DNA from: Mucilaginibacter straminoryzae
GTDB lineage: Bacteria > Bacteroidota > Bacteroidia > Sphingobacteriales > Sphingobacteriaceae
DNA length: 64,000 nucleotides
Assembly (NCBI RefSeq): GCF_022953055.1
Contig: NZ_JALJEJ010000008.1
Coordinates: 62,001-126,000 of the forward strand
Direction of reading: 5' to 3'
The position numbers and the translations under genes were made by a program. The notes beneath the pieces were generated by a model. It did not search any database. It had not been told where the DNA came from and saw only the letters and a list, made by a program, of their open reading frames with translations. Positions 1 through 8,414 of this stretch are shown here, piece by piece (within the stretch, counting starts at the first letter, position 1; each line of letters starts with the position of its first letter).

Positions 1-765
1 TTCAATTAAATGAGTTGCAAAGGAATGCCGGAAGGTATGCGGACTGATCTTCTTCTTCAAACCGATCTGTTCTGCCAGTTGCTTGATGACCATAAAAACA
101 AAGATGCGGCTCAGATGCGCTCCGCGACGGTTCAGAAACACGTAATCCTCTTCACCTTTTTTGATCGGGATGTGAACCCTTACCTCGTTTAACCAGATCT
201 GCAAGGCTTTGATGGCGTGGCTTCCGATGGGTACCAAACGTTCTTTACTGCCTTTCCCTAATACTTTAATGAAATCTATCTCCAGGTAAAGGTTAGATAT
301 CTTCAATTCAGTGAGTTCAGAAACACGCAGGCCGCAACTATACAGCACCTCGAGCATAGCCTTGTTACGCTGTCCATCGGGGCGGGACAAGTCGATAGCG
401 GCAATCAGTTTATCAATTTCTTCTTTGCTTAACGTATCCGGCAGTTTACGCCTGATCTTAGGTGATTCCAATAACTCCGAAGGGTCTGCCTTGATCTCAT
501 CCTCTGCCAGCAGATATTTATAGAAGGCCTTTATGCCGGAAAGTATCCTTGCCTGCGAACTGGGAATCATGCCTAATTCGGCAACCCAAGTTAAAAACTG
601 TCGCAATTGCTGAAGCGTGATTTTCTCCGGGTCAAGCATCTGTTGCATAGCAAATTGCTTCAGCTTATCTATATCTCTGCTATAAGCTTCTATAGAATTT
701 TTTGAAAGCGATTTTTCCAGCTTCAGATAGCTTTTAAATCCTTTAATTGCCTGCTGCCACTCCAC
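1..765 (-). CDS. xerD: Tyrosine recombinase XerD (C-terminus cut by window edge)
   Basis: This is the site-specific recombinase that resolves chromosome dimers at dif together with XerC. The 255 visible residues hold the N-terminal SAM-like DNA-binding domain (about 1-90) and most of the catalytic domain. The active-site Arg lies in YSCGLRVSEL, the Lys in GKGSKER and the HxxR in HTFRHSFATH. The nucleophilic Tyr would lie beyond base 1. The start is a GTG at 765, because an in-frame TAA (768-766) directly precedes it and no ATG fits. It is divergent from aroQ across 37 bp. Chromosomal context and full conservation suggest the housekeeping XerD, not a phage integrase. XerC is the main alternative name. 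Confidence 0.9.
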   Translation of the reverse strand, partial: MEWQQAIKGFKSYLKLEKSLSKNSIEAYSRDIDKLKQFAMQQMLDPEKITLQQLRQFLTWVAELGMIPSSQARILSGIKAFYKYLLAEDEIKADPSELLESPKIRRKLPDTLSKEEIDKLIAAIDLSRPDGQRNKAMLEVLYSCGLRVSELTELKISNLYLEIDFIKVLGKGSKERLVPIGSHAIKALQIWLNEVRVHIPIKKGEEDYVFLNRRGAHLSRIFVFMVIKQLAEQIGLKKKISPHTFRHSFATHLIE

Positions 766-789
766 TTATTTTTATCCCGATTTTATTTT

Positions 790-797
790 TAAGTTTG
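790..797 (+). promoter_or_regulatory. Candidate -7 box of the aroQ promoter
   Basis: TAAGTTTG is an exact match to the Bacteroidota primary-sigma -7 element TAnnTTTG. No clear -33 TTTG is visible at the usual spacing. The box ends 5 nt before the aroQ ATG, which implies a leader of about 2 nt or a leaderless mRNA. Confidence 0.45.
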
Positions 798-802
798 AGC
801 TG

Positions 803-1228
803 ATGAAGATACAAATTATAAACGGACCGAATTTAAACCTGCTTGGAGTTAGGGAAAAAACTATTTACGGCGATCAAAGCTTTGAATCTTACCTTGAAAA
901 GCTGCGTGCCGCTTATCCGCAAGCAACCATCGCTTACTTTCAAAGTAACAAAGAAGGTGAACTGATTGATAAACTTCATAAAGTGGGTTTTTCTGCCGAT
1001 GGTATTATCATTAACGCGGGCGCTTATACCCATACCTCTATTGCTATTGCCGATGCCATTGCCGGAATTAATACGCGGGTTATAGAAGTGCATATTTCTA
1101 ACGTTCATAAACGCGAAACATTTCGCCATCATTCTATGTTAGCTGCAAATTGTGTGGGTGTAATTGCCGGCTTCGGCATGAATTCTTACCGGTTGGCGTT
1201 AGAGCATTTTCTGACAGATAAGCTCTAG
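803..1228 (+). CDS. aroQ: 3-dehydroquinate dehydratase, type II
   Basis: It catalyses dehydration of 3-dehydroquinate to 3-dehydroshikimate in the cytoplasmic shikimate pathway. The 141-residue length is normal for the small dodecameric type II enzyme. The N-terminal INGPNLNLLG motif is followed by the flexible loop with the catalytic Tyr22 (REKTIYGD). NAGAYTHTS near 71-79 binds substrate, and His97 in EVHISN is the catalytic base/acid partner. It is divergent from xerD. The ATG at 803 sits immediately after a TAAGTTTG box, so the transcript probably has almost no 5' leader. Confidence 0.95.
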   Translation: MKIQIINGPNLNLLGVREKTIYGDQSFESYLEKLRAAYPQATIAYFQSNKEGELIDKLHKVGFSADGIIINAGAYTHTSIAIADAIAGINTRVIEVHISNVHKRETFRHHSMLAANCVGVIAGFGMNSYRLALEHFLTDKL

Positions 1229-1230
1229 CG

Positions 1231-1238
1231 TAATTTTG
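1231..1238 (+). promoter_or_regulatory. Candidate -7 box for the MscS-like gene
   Basis: TAATTTTG matches TAnnTTTG exactly. A TTTT at 1207-1210, 20 bp upstream, is a weak -33 candidate. A transcript would begin near 1242, which fits the ATG at 1267 as start of the channel gene. Confidence 0.4.
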
Positions 1239-1266
1239 CATTTATAAATGCCATTTGTTATTGCTG

Positions 1267-3732
1267 ATGCTACAAATATTTCGAAATCGCTTATTGTTTA
1301 CCCTGTTACTGCTTACCGTTACAGTAGCATCTTCTTTAGCGCAGAAACATCACAAAACAAGAAGCGATTCTTTACGGCAAAGCATCCTTCGCCGCGATTC
1401 TTTAATCCGTAGCCTGCAGAAATCAGATACCTCGCTTAACAACCTGCTTAAGAAGGTAGAGTATTATAGCAACTCTTTTAACCAGATCAGCGTTGGGCTT
1501 ACCCGTGGTTTTGATACTGTCGACATCAGCAGCCAGTTGCCCATTTACCAAAAAAGAGTGGGTACTATCAAGCGTCTGATAGAGAACGACAAATCAAACA
1601 CACTACGCTACCTTTACGCCATCCGTGATTTTTTAACGCATACAGAAGATCAACTAGATGAATGGCAGGACGATCTGGCTAAAATAAACAACAACCTGGT
1701 ACAGATGCGTAACGATCTGAACGAGATACAGAAAGATACATCTTTCCGTACCTTACCTTCAGATAGCTCTCTTCAAAAAACGGCTATACTTCCCATTAAA
1801 GCCGTATTAAATAAGCACCAGAAGCTGGATTCGCTGAACAAGATAGGCTTATTGAAGATTGGTTTACTGCAGAACCGCCTGGCAGACGTTTATCTGAATG
1901 TTTTAGACGAAAAAGACCAGATTAACGCAAAGATCAGAAATTTTAGCCACCGCGCACTGGATGGCGAGTATGATTTTATCTGGGACATCCATAGCAGCAA
2001 CAGCTCGAACTTTAGAGAAGCGCTAAGCAGCACGATCAATATGAACAGCAAATTACTGCGTTTCCTGATTGTTCGCGACACGCTTATCCACATCATCGGT
2101 TTCGGCATCCTATCGCTTTTTTTGATCTGGATCTTAAGCAACCGCCTGAAAATATTTAAGACCAAAAAAGATCCGCGCGAGATACTACGCCAGGCCAATT
2201 ACGTGGCTGCTTTCCCGGTTTGTTCAGCCATTGTAATGGCTACGGTATTGCAACCATACTTCTATGACCATCCACCTGCGGTATTCTTAGAGTGTATTTT
2301 CCTGGTAAATATCATCGCCGTACTGCACCTGGTCTACAAAACCTGTACCAGGGCTTATTTTAATTATCTGGCTTCTTTGCTATTGCTGACGCTCATTGCT
2401 GCGGCCAGTAACCTGTTTGTAGAGGTGTCAGACACGGATCGATACGTTACCTTGCTGATGTCCGGTGCGGCTGCCTTTATCAGCTTCAAATTTTTGAACA
2501 TACTAAGAGCCGACGATACGCGCTTACCCTACAGTATTACCATTATTAAATTTTACGCCATACTGCAAGCTCTTGCTTTCCTATGCAATGTTTTAGGGTA
2601 TTTTACGCTGTCGAAGATTATCGCGGTTACGGCAACCTTTAACCTTTGGCAGGCAATCAGCCTGTACTTGTTTGTGCAGATATTGATGCAAAGCCTTTTC
2701 CTGCAACTGGAAGCCAATAAGGGTGAAAGTATCATCAGCTCTTACCTTGATTTTAAGCTACTGCAAAACAAGTTCCGGAGCCTGCTAAATATCATCGCCC
2801 TTATATTATGGTTTATCACTTTGGCGCAGAATTTAAGTGTAGAAGACTGGGCTTTTGATACCATGGGCGAATTTCTTAACACGTCACGTAAAGTTGGCGG
2901 CACATCGTTCACCTTCACCAGCCTGTTGATTTTCGTCGCCGTTATCTGGCTTTCTACCATCGCCTCAAAAATCATCAGTTATTTTTACGACTATGCCGGC
3001 CAACAGGCAGCGTACGCTGGTAAAAAGAAAAGCCGTACCTCTGTGCTGATTGTAAAACTTACGGTTTATGCCATCGGCTTCCTGATTGCCGTGGCAGCAT
3101 CCGGCGTGCCGCTGGATAAGATTACCATCATCATCAGCGCCTTTGGTGTGGGTATTGGTTTTGGTTTACAGAACATTGTAAACAACCTGGTTTCAGGGCT
3201 TATCCTTGCTTTCGAGAAACCCGTGCAGATCGGCGATATTGTAGAAGTATCCGGGCGTTCGGGTACAATCACCGAAATCGGAATCCGCTCCAGTAAGATT
3301 GCGACCGGCGAAGGCGCGGAGGTAATTGTTCCAAATGGCGACTTGATCTCACAACACGTAATAAACTGGACACTAAGCAATAACAATCGTCGGGTTGAAT
3401 TAATTATCCAGGTAAATTACGGCAGCGATTTGGAAAAAGTGAAGCAATTACTGACCAATCTATTGGCTAGTCGGGAGGATATTATGACTACGCCAAGCCC
3501 TTCGGTATTTGTACACAATTTCAGCGCAGACGGTGTAGACTTCCGGCTATTCTTCTGGGCTGCGGATATCAGTATGTGGTTAAGCCTTAAAAGCCAGGTA
3601 CTTGCCGAAATCTATCAGCTTTTTGCAAAGGAAGGTATCGAAATACCGTTCCCGCAACGGGACATTCATTTAACGCTGGATAAGGACGCTACAATTACCC
3701 TTAAAAAAACAGATCAGGATCAAGATCAGTAA
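1267..3732 (+). CDS. Large MscS-family mechanosensitive channel
   Basis: Inner-membrane channel protein of about 821 residues. An N-terminal signal or first membrane segment is followed by a periplasmic, charged, helical region (about 25-260), then several membrane helices, then the conserved MscS pore helix and beta domain. The pore/beta signature reads GIGFGLQNIVNNLVSGLIL followed by FEKPVQIGDIVEV. This layout resembles the large MscK/YbdG-type members, not the 280-residue MscS. A TTG at 1255 is also in frame, but ATG 1267 gives a cleaner signal sequence. The last 32 bp overlap the convergent glycosyltransferase gene tail-to-tail. Its likely role is relief of turgor at hypo-osmotic shock, inferred from the family. 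Confidence 0.88.
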   Translation: MLQIFRNRLLFTLLLLTVTVASSLAQKHHKTRSDSLRQSILRRDSLIRSLQKSDTSLNNLLKKVEYYSNSFNQISVGLTRGFDTVDISSQLPIYQKRVGTIKRLIENDKSNTLRYLYAIRDFLTHTEDQLDEWQDDLAKINNNLVQMRNDLNEIQKDTSFRTLPSDSSLQKTAILPIKAVLNKHQKLDSLNKIGLLKIGLLQNRLADVYLNVLDEKDQINAKIRNFSHRALDGEYDFIWDIHSSNSSNFREALSSTINMNSKLLRFLIVRDTLIHIIGFGILSLFLIWILSNRLKIFKTKKDPREILRQANYVAAFPVCSAIVMATVLQPYFYDHPPAVFLECIFLVNIIAVLHLVYKTCTRAYFNYLASLLLLTLIAAASNLFVEVSDTDRYVTLLMSGAAAFISFKFLNILRADDTRLPYSITIIKFYAILQALAFLCNVLGYFTLSKIIAVTATFNLWQAISLYLFVQILMQSLFLQLEANKGESIISSYLDFKLLQNKFRSLLNIIALILWFITLAQNLSVEDWAFDTMGEFLNTSRKVGGTSFTFTSLLIFVAVIWLSTIASKIISYFYDYAGQQAAYAGKKKSRTSVLIVKLTVYAIGFLIAVAASGVPLDKITIIISAFGVGIGFGLQNIVNNLVSGLILAFEKPVQIGDIVEVSGRSGTITEIGIRSSKIATGEGAEVIVPNGDLISQHVINWTLSNNNRRVELIIQVNYGSDLEKVKQLLTNLLASREDIMTTPSPSVFVHNFSADGVDFRLFFWAADISMWLSLKSQVLAEIYQLFAKEGIEIPFPQRDIHLTLDKDATITLKKTDQDQDQ

Positions 3733-4732
3733 AGCGGGTTTTCTTGTGAATGAAGAAGTCGGCTACCAAACTGCCTTTGTACATTCCTTTTAAATTAGCG
3801 GCTTTTGTGCGTTTTGCCGTTTTGAATTTATCAGCCCTGAACAAACTGGCGATAAATGCCTGGTGTGCCCGGCTGACTGCCCAGGCATCTTTACGTTTGC
3901 CTTCGCCCAAGAAGCGTAGTAATGCTAACAGGTCCATCCAGAATCTCAAGGTGATAACCACAGCAGCCCTGCCGGCAGGCATGTTCTTCTTCAGCAGCAA
4001 CAAATTATTACGGAAATTTAGATAGGTCTTAAACGGGTTTTCCTTATTCAGGCTGCCACCACCAACGTGGTATACTTCTGATTGCGGGCAGTACATCACT
4101 TTATAACCCATGTTTTTTAAACGCCAGCAAAGATCAATCTCTTCCATGTGCGCAAAGAATTGCTCGTCGAAACCGCCAGCTTCAACCCAGCAATTTTTCC
4201 TGATGAACAGCGCAGCACCGGACGCCCAGAAGATTTCCCCAGGTTCGTTATACTGTCCGTGGTCTTCCTCTACTTCGTAAAAGATGCGCCCCCTGCAAAA
4301 CGGATACCCAAACTTATCAATGAAGCCACCCGCAGCACCGGCATGCTCAAAGCAATTTTTCTCTGCGTAGGATTTGATCTTTGGAGCAGCAGCGGCAATG
4401 GTTTGGTCAGCCTCCATCATTTCGATCACCGGGCTGATCCAGTTTGGCTTTACCTCGATGTCCGAATTCAGCAGCACAAAGTAATCGGCATCAACCTGCT
4501 CCAGTACCCGGTTGTAGCCGCCTGTAAAGCCGTAATTCTTATCATTGATGATGACTTTAACAGCAGGATATTCTGTTTTTAAAAATTCAACCGAGGAATC
4601 TGTTGACGCATTATCCCCAACAATAACTTCGAAGTTACTATAGTCGGACTGTAGCACACCCGGTAAGAACTGTTTCAGATAGTTCAGGTTGTTCCAGTTC
4701 AGTATCACTACGGCTACGCGGGGCTGATTCAT
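3701..4732 (-). CDS. Family 2 glycosyltransferase
   Basis: Inverting GT-A fold transferase, 343 residues. The N-terminal VAVVILNWNN and VGDNASTDSS motifs bind the nucleotide sugar, and LLNSDIEV near residue 90 is the DxD-like metal site. The His in VYHVGGGSL is typical of the rhamnosyltransferase-like subgroup (WcaA/RfbF type). There is no obvious long membrane anchor. Its start lies 9 bp downstream of the lipid acyltransferase stop on the same strand, so the two are probably one envelope-glycolipid unit. The sugar and acceptor cannot be told from sequence. The 3' end overlaps the convergent channel gene by 32 bp. Confidence 0.85.
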   Translation of the reverse strand: MNQPRVAVVILNWNNLNYLKQFLPGVLQSDYSNFEVIVGDNASTDSSVEFLKTEYPAVKVIINDKNYGFTGGYNRVLEQVDADYFVLLNSDIEVKPNWISPVIEMMEADQTIAAAAPKIKSYAEKNCFEHAGAAGGFIDKFGYPFCRGRIFYEVEEDHGQYNEPGEIFWASGAALFIRKNCWVEAGGFDEQFFAHMEEIDLCWRLKNMGYKVMYCPQSEVYHVGGGSLNKENPFKTYLNFRNNLLLLKKNMPAGRAAVVITLRFWMDLLALLRFLGEGKRKDAWAVSRAHQAFIASLFRADKFKTAKRTKAANLKGMYKGSLVADFFIHKKTRFTDLDPDLFF

Positions 4733-4741
4733 TTGTTTAGG

Positions 4742-5614
4742 TTACTCCGGCTTAAATTTCCACCTCTTGTGCGACCATAGCCAATAGGCTGGCTCCTGCC
4801 TGATCACATTTTCAAGGTATTTTACATGTAATTCTGTTATTTCGTATTCAGCTGTCTCTTTTGGTTTTTCTACCAGGGGCACAAAGGTACATTGATATTT
4901 CCCTCTTTTTACACGGCGGATATCACAAAAAATAACAACCGAGTCAAAAAGCTTCGCAATTTTTTCAATCCCCAGAAAAACAGCCGTCGGCTGATTGAGA
5001 AATGGGGTGAAGTAATGCGCCTCGTGCCGTACAGGTGTCTGGTCAGAAACAAATACACTGAATGATAATTCCCGCCGAAACTCCGTCATTTTACGCAGGG
5101 TATGTCGCATGGCCACCAAAGTAGCACCGAAACGGCTCCGCATTTTTAGAAATAAACGTTCGGAAACGTCGTCGTGCAGGGGCTTGTAGATGATGATCCG
5201 TCTTTTATCGGTAACCAACCCCAGGCTTAACGCGCCGAGTTCCCAGTTACCGTAATGCCCAACCGCGCCAATAATGCTCCGTCCCTGTTTGAAGTAATCC
5301 TTCAGCAACTCCGGATTTTTAATTTCCATCCGGCGCTCTATTTCCCTGGCGCTGATGGTAAATAATTTAACGGTTTCAACAATCAGTTCGCTCAGGTAAT
5401 GGTAATATTCTTTTTCAATCCTGCTCCTTTCGGCAGCAGATTTATCAGGAAATGAGTTTGCGAGGTTCTCCTGCACCACCTTCCTGCGGTAGCCGATCAG
5501 GTAATATAAAACCAAATAGATAAAGTCTGCAATGAGGTAAAGCAGCCAAAAGGGTAACAACGAGAGCAGGTACAAAAAGAAGATACCTAAACTTGAAAGC
5601 CCTTTTTTTATCAT
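4742..5614 (-). CDS. LpxL/HtrB-type lysophospholipid/lipid A acyltransferase
   Basis: Membrane-associated acyltransferase of 290 residues in the LpxL/LpxM (LPLAT) superfamily, expected to add a secondary acyl chain to lipid A or a related lipid. A hydrophobic N-terminal stretch (about 5-42) anchors it. The catalytic HX4E motif is His120-Glu125 in GHYGNWELG. The frame stays open upstream to 5773, but that extension overlaps the wbqC-like gene and looks non-coding. ATG 5614 also starts directly with the membrane anchor and has a TATGTTTG box 25 bp upstream. It precedes the glycosyltransferase gene by 9 bp. Confidence 0.88.
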   Translation of the reverse strand: MIKKGLSSLGIFFLYLLSLLPFWLLYLIADFIYLVLYYLIGYRRKVVQENLANSFPDKSAAERSRIEKEYYHYLSELIVETVKLFTISAREIERRMEIKNPELLKDYFKQGRSIIGAVGHYGNWELGALSLGLVTDKRRIIIYKPLHDDVSERLFLKMRSRFGATLVAMRHTLRKMTEFRRELSFSVFVSDQTPVRHEAHYFTPFLNQPTAVFLGIEKIAKLFDSVVIFCDIRRVKRGKYQCTFVPLVEKPKETAEYEITELHVKYLENVIRQEPAYWLWSHKRWKFKPE

Positions 5615-5639
5615 TAATTTCGAAAAATTTTTAAAGCTA

Positions 5640-5647
5640 CAAACATA
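5640..5647 (-). promoter_or_regulatory. Candidate -7 box for the acyltransferase-glycosyltransferase unit
   Basis: Read on the minus strand this is TATGTTTG, an exact TAnnTTTG. Transcription from about 5636 would give a leader of about 22 nt to the ATG at 5614, which supports that start over the longer open frame. No good -33 element is visible. Confidence 0.4.
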
Positions 5648-5653
5648 AAGGAT

Positions 5654-6268
5654 ATGATCGAGAAAGGTGCGTTGTTGCCCATGTTTTATCTGCCCCCGGT
5701 AGAGTATTTTGTCCAGGTGAACCGTTACAAGCCCGATCTGTGGATTGAACAATGCGAGCATTTCCCAAAGCAAACCTACCGCAACCGGGCCAATGTTTAT
5801 TCGCCGGATGGTGTGCTGGCTTTAGTAGTACCGGTGGTGAAGGGTTCTAAAGTGCATACACCTGTGAAGGATGTGAAGATCAGTTACGACTTTAACTGGC
5901 AGCGTTTACACTGGATGAGCCTGCAAGCTTGCTACCGCCGCTCTGCTTATTTTGAATATTACGAGGCTGACTTTGCGCCGTTCTATGAGAAAAAAGAACC
6001 TTATCTTTTTGATTATAACAATCAACTTTTGGATCTGATAACTAATAAGTTAAAGATTAAAACCAAATTTAATTTGGCGGAAGATTTCGAAGCAAAATAC
6101 CCCGAAACGATAGCAGACTTCAGGCAGAGCATCCATCCAAAAAAGGATTCTTTATTTGAACAAAAGAAATACTTTCAGGTTTTTGAAGAGCGCAAGGGTT
6201 TTATCAGAAACTTAAGCATTGTAGATCTTTTGTTTAACCAGGGCCCCCATGCCGTTAATTATTTATAA
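5654..6268 (+). CDS. WbqC-like family protein
   Basis: A 204-residue soluble protein resembling the WbqC-like family (PF08889), which is often found near polysaccharide and lipid genes and has no settled function. Visible family features are the N-terminal LLPMFYLPPVEYF segment, QTYRNRANVY, and the central Trp/Tyr-rich SLQACYRRSAYFEYY block. There is no signal peptide. It is divergent from the acyltransferase gene and is followed after 7 bp by corA, so the two are probably co-transcribed. The start ATG 5654 is preceded by AAAGGA; an internal ATG ten codons in is possible but less likely. Confidence 0.78.
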   Translation: MIEKGALLPMFYLPPVEYFVQVNRYKPDLWIEQCEHFPKQTYRNRANVYSPDGVLALVVPVVKGSKVHTPVKDVKISYDFNWQRLHWMSLQACYRRSAYFEYYEADFAPFYEKKEPYLFDYNNQLLDLITNKLKIKTKFNLAEDFEAKYPETIADFRQSIHPKKDSLFEQKKYFQVFEERKGFIRNLSIVDLLFNQGPHAVNYL

Positions 6269-6275
6269 TTGAAGA

Positions 6276-7391
6276 ATGTCCAGAAAGCGTTATCGTTTTA
6301 AGCCGAAAGCCATCGGGCTGGTAGGCGACAGCCCCGGCATGGTGCGGATACCCGAGGATGCTCATAAACCGCATATCCAGGTTTTCTCCTATAATACCAA
6401 AGAGGTAGTAGCTTCTAAAGGCGAGGCGTTTTCGGTGATTATGAAACACCTGGAAACCTGTACAGAACATACGCACTGGATTAAGGTAAATGGCCTTGGC
6501 GATGCAGAACTATTTCAGCAAATAGCAGATATTCTAAAAATTAACCCATTGGTACTCGAAGACATCACGAATACCCGTCAGCGGCCGAAATTTGATGAGT
6601 ACGATGGTTATGTGTTTGCCACCAGCCGTGTTATTAAGTTTAACGAGGAGCACGAACTAACCAATCAACAATTTTCTGCCATTGTTAAAGATAACCTGTT
6701 GATCTCTTTCGAGGAAGATTACTCCACCTGTTTTGAACCGGTAATAGAACGGTTGAAATCCGGAAAGGGTTCTATCAGAACCGGTGGTTCGGGGTATATG
6801 TGCTACGCGCTGATGGACACCATCATCGATGAATACTTCGTGGTTCTGGCAGACATTGGCGAAACACTTGACACTATTGAAGACCGCGTGTATGAGAGCC
6901 CGGACAAAAGGATTATGTACGAGACGCAACATATAAAACGCGAGTTGATTATGATGCGACGCGTGAGCTGGCCTGAGCGGGATAAGATCAATGACATGAT
7001 CCGTTCGGACAGCCCTCTTGTTACGCCGGAGGTAAAGACATTCCTGCGTGATGCTTATGACCATTGTATCCAGATTATGGATATGACCGACAGTTATAAA
7101 GAGATCACCGGTAACGTGATGGACCTGTACTTATCGATGGTGAGCAACCGCATGAACGAGATTATGAAGGTACTAACCATTATCTCCGTTATCTTCATAC
7201 CTCTTACCTTTATTGCAGGTGTATATGGTATGAATTTCTCGCGACAGGATGAAAAAGGACGGCCAATACCAGATAACATGCCCGAGCTTTACGCCCATCA
7301 TGGTTATGTTTACACCATTGGCATCATGCTACTGATTGGCATTATCCAGGTGATCATCTTCTGGCGAAAAGGATGGTTCAACAGGCTATAG
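6276..7391 (+). CDS. corA: CorA-type magnesium/cobalt transporter
   Basis: Inner-membrane Mg2+ (Co2+/Ni2+) channel of the CorA/MIT family, 371 residues. A long cytoplasmic N-terminal domain with extended helices is followed by two C-terminal membrane helices. The pore signature YGMNF follows the first helix (IISVIFIPLTFIAGVYGMNF). The basic C-terminus WRKGWFNRL is typical. It starts 7 bp after the wbqC-like gene. It ends 22 bp before the convergent msrA, with no strong terminator hairpin between them. Confidence 0.93.
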   Translation: MSRKRYRFKPKAIGLVGDSPGMVRIPEDAHKPHIQVFSYNTKEVVASKGEAFSVIMKHLETCTEHTHWIKVNGLGDAELFQQIADILKINPLVLEDITNTRQRPKFDEYDGYVFATSRVIKFNEEHELTNQQFSAIVKDNLLISFEEDYSTCFEPVIERLKSGKGSIRTGGSGYMCYALMDTIIDEYFVVLADIGETLDTIEDRVYESPDKRIMYETQHIKRELIMMRRVSWPERDKINDMIRSDSPLVTPEVKTFLRDAYDHCIQIMDMTDSYKEITGNVMDLYLSMVSNRMNEIMKVLTIISVIFIPLTFIAGVYGMNFSRQDEKGRPIPDNMPELYAHHGYVYTIGIMLLIGIIQVIIFWRKGWFNRL

Positions 7392-7413
7392 GTTGAACCT
7401 TCCTTTCATTGAA

Positions 7414-8070
7414 TTATTTTTGAAATTCCGGCTTTAGGTAAGCCCCCATTGCCTTACGCATCTTCATTACCTTGGGTACTGATACAGATTGAATATATCC
7501 CCTGTCCGGATGTAAACGGTAATAGTTCTGGTGGTAATTCTCTGCCGGGTAGAAAACTTTAAACGGCGTAACTTCTGTCACAATCTTCCCGCTGTAATGC
7601 TTTGACGCATTTACTTTAGCAATCACCTGCGCTAAAGTATTCTTCTCTTCTGGTGTGCGGTAAAAAGCGATGGAACGGTAGTCGGTTCCTTCATCAGGCC
7701 CCTGGCGGTTCAACGTAGTAGGATCATGCGCATAAAAGAAAGCTTCAGCCAGCGTAGCGTAACTGATCACTTTAGGGTCATAGTAAACCTGTACCACTTC
7801 TGCATGACCGGTTGTACGTGTACACACATCTTCGTAAGTCGGGTTCTTTACGTTACCGCCTGCATAACCTGCCACTACCCTGTTCACGCCCTTCAATTCA
7901 GACATGGCTTCATACATGGCCCAGAAACAACCGCCGCCAAAATCGGCCACCTGCTCTCCCGCCTTGGGTTTAGGTACTGGCGCAAACTCTAAATCCTTGG
8001 CAGACTCTTGTGCATTGGCGCACCCGCATAGCAACAGCAGTACAGCCACATATCCGATTAGTTTTTTCAT
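7414..8070 (-). CDS. msrA: Lipoprotein peptide methionine-(S)-S-oxide reductase MsrA
   Basis: Reduces the S-epimer of methionine sulfoxide. The 218-residue protein has a lipoprotein signal with lipid-attachment Cys17 (LCGC), so it should act on the periplasmic face. The catalytic nucleophile is Cys48 in GGGCFWAMYEA. GYAGG, TGHAEVVQVYYDP and the Y-Q-Y residues near YHQNYYRLHPD are family hallmarks. Apart from the lipobox region, the only other Cys is Cys83 (EDVCTR). No C-terminal resolving Cys pair is present, which is unusual for many MsrA enzymes. It is convergent with corA. A separate lipoprotein msrB lies at 35742. Confidence 0.93.
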   Translation of the reverse strand: MKKLIGYVAVLLLLCGCANAQESAKDLEFAPVPKPKAGEQVADFGGGCFWAMYEAMSELKGVNRVVAGYAGGNVKNPTYEDVCTRTTGHAEVVQVYYDPKVISYATLAEAFFYAHDPTTLNRQGPDEGTDYRSIAFYRTPEEKNTLAQVIAKVNASKHYSGKIVTEVTPFKVFYPAENYHQNYYRLHPDRGYIQSVSVPKVMKMRKAMGAYLKPEFQK

Positions 8071-8153
8071 TTGTTGATTTGATTATAACTAAGTTACGAA
8101 AAGCGGCACGCCGCGGTTGGCTGGTTTTGTAAGGCCAATGTAATTTGCGGTTG

Positions 8154-8399
8154 TTATTGATTTTTCGCCGCAAGCACTTTTTTCAACTCGAATAATAATG
8201 CGCTCATCCCGTTCAGTTTTATCTCGTAAGCCGTGTTTAACAGCATGCCCAGTTTACCCGGGGGCATTCCCTTGCGGTAAAGCCACTCCAGGTAGTGGAT
8301 GGGCAAGTCTGCTACAAATGTCCCTTTGTATTTCCCAAAAGGCATGCGGGTTTGCACCACATCAATCAAAACATTATAATCGGGCTTAACCGTTTCCAT
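8154..8399 (-). CDS. DUF3820 family small protein
   Basis: An 81-residue cytoplasmic protein. The motif MPFGKYKGTFVADLP followed by YLEWLYRKGMPPGKLG marks it as a DUF3820 family member. This fold is sometimes annotated as a quorum-sensing-regulated virulence factor or exonuclease-associated module, but no function is established for this protein. It starts 15 bp after the stop of the MBL-fold hydrolase on the same strand, so co-transcription is likely. Confidence 0.75.
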   Translation of the reverse strand: METVKPDYNVLIDVVQTRMPFGKYKGTFVADLPIHYLEWLYRKGMPPGKLGMLLNTAYEIKLNGMSALLFELKKVLAAKNQ

Positions 8400-8414
8400 G
8401 CGGTAAAGATAACA

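Noticed and set aside
1..765. Integrase of a mobile element
   Set aside because: No att sites, tRNA or cargo genes are seen, and adjacency to aroQ and full XerD-like motifs fit the housekeeping recombinase.
5615..5773. N-terminal extension of the acyltransferase gene
   Set aside because: It overlaps the WbqC-like gene, lacks family similarity, and the promoter box at 5640-5647 lies inside it.
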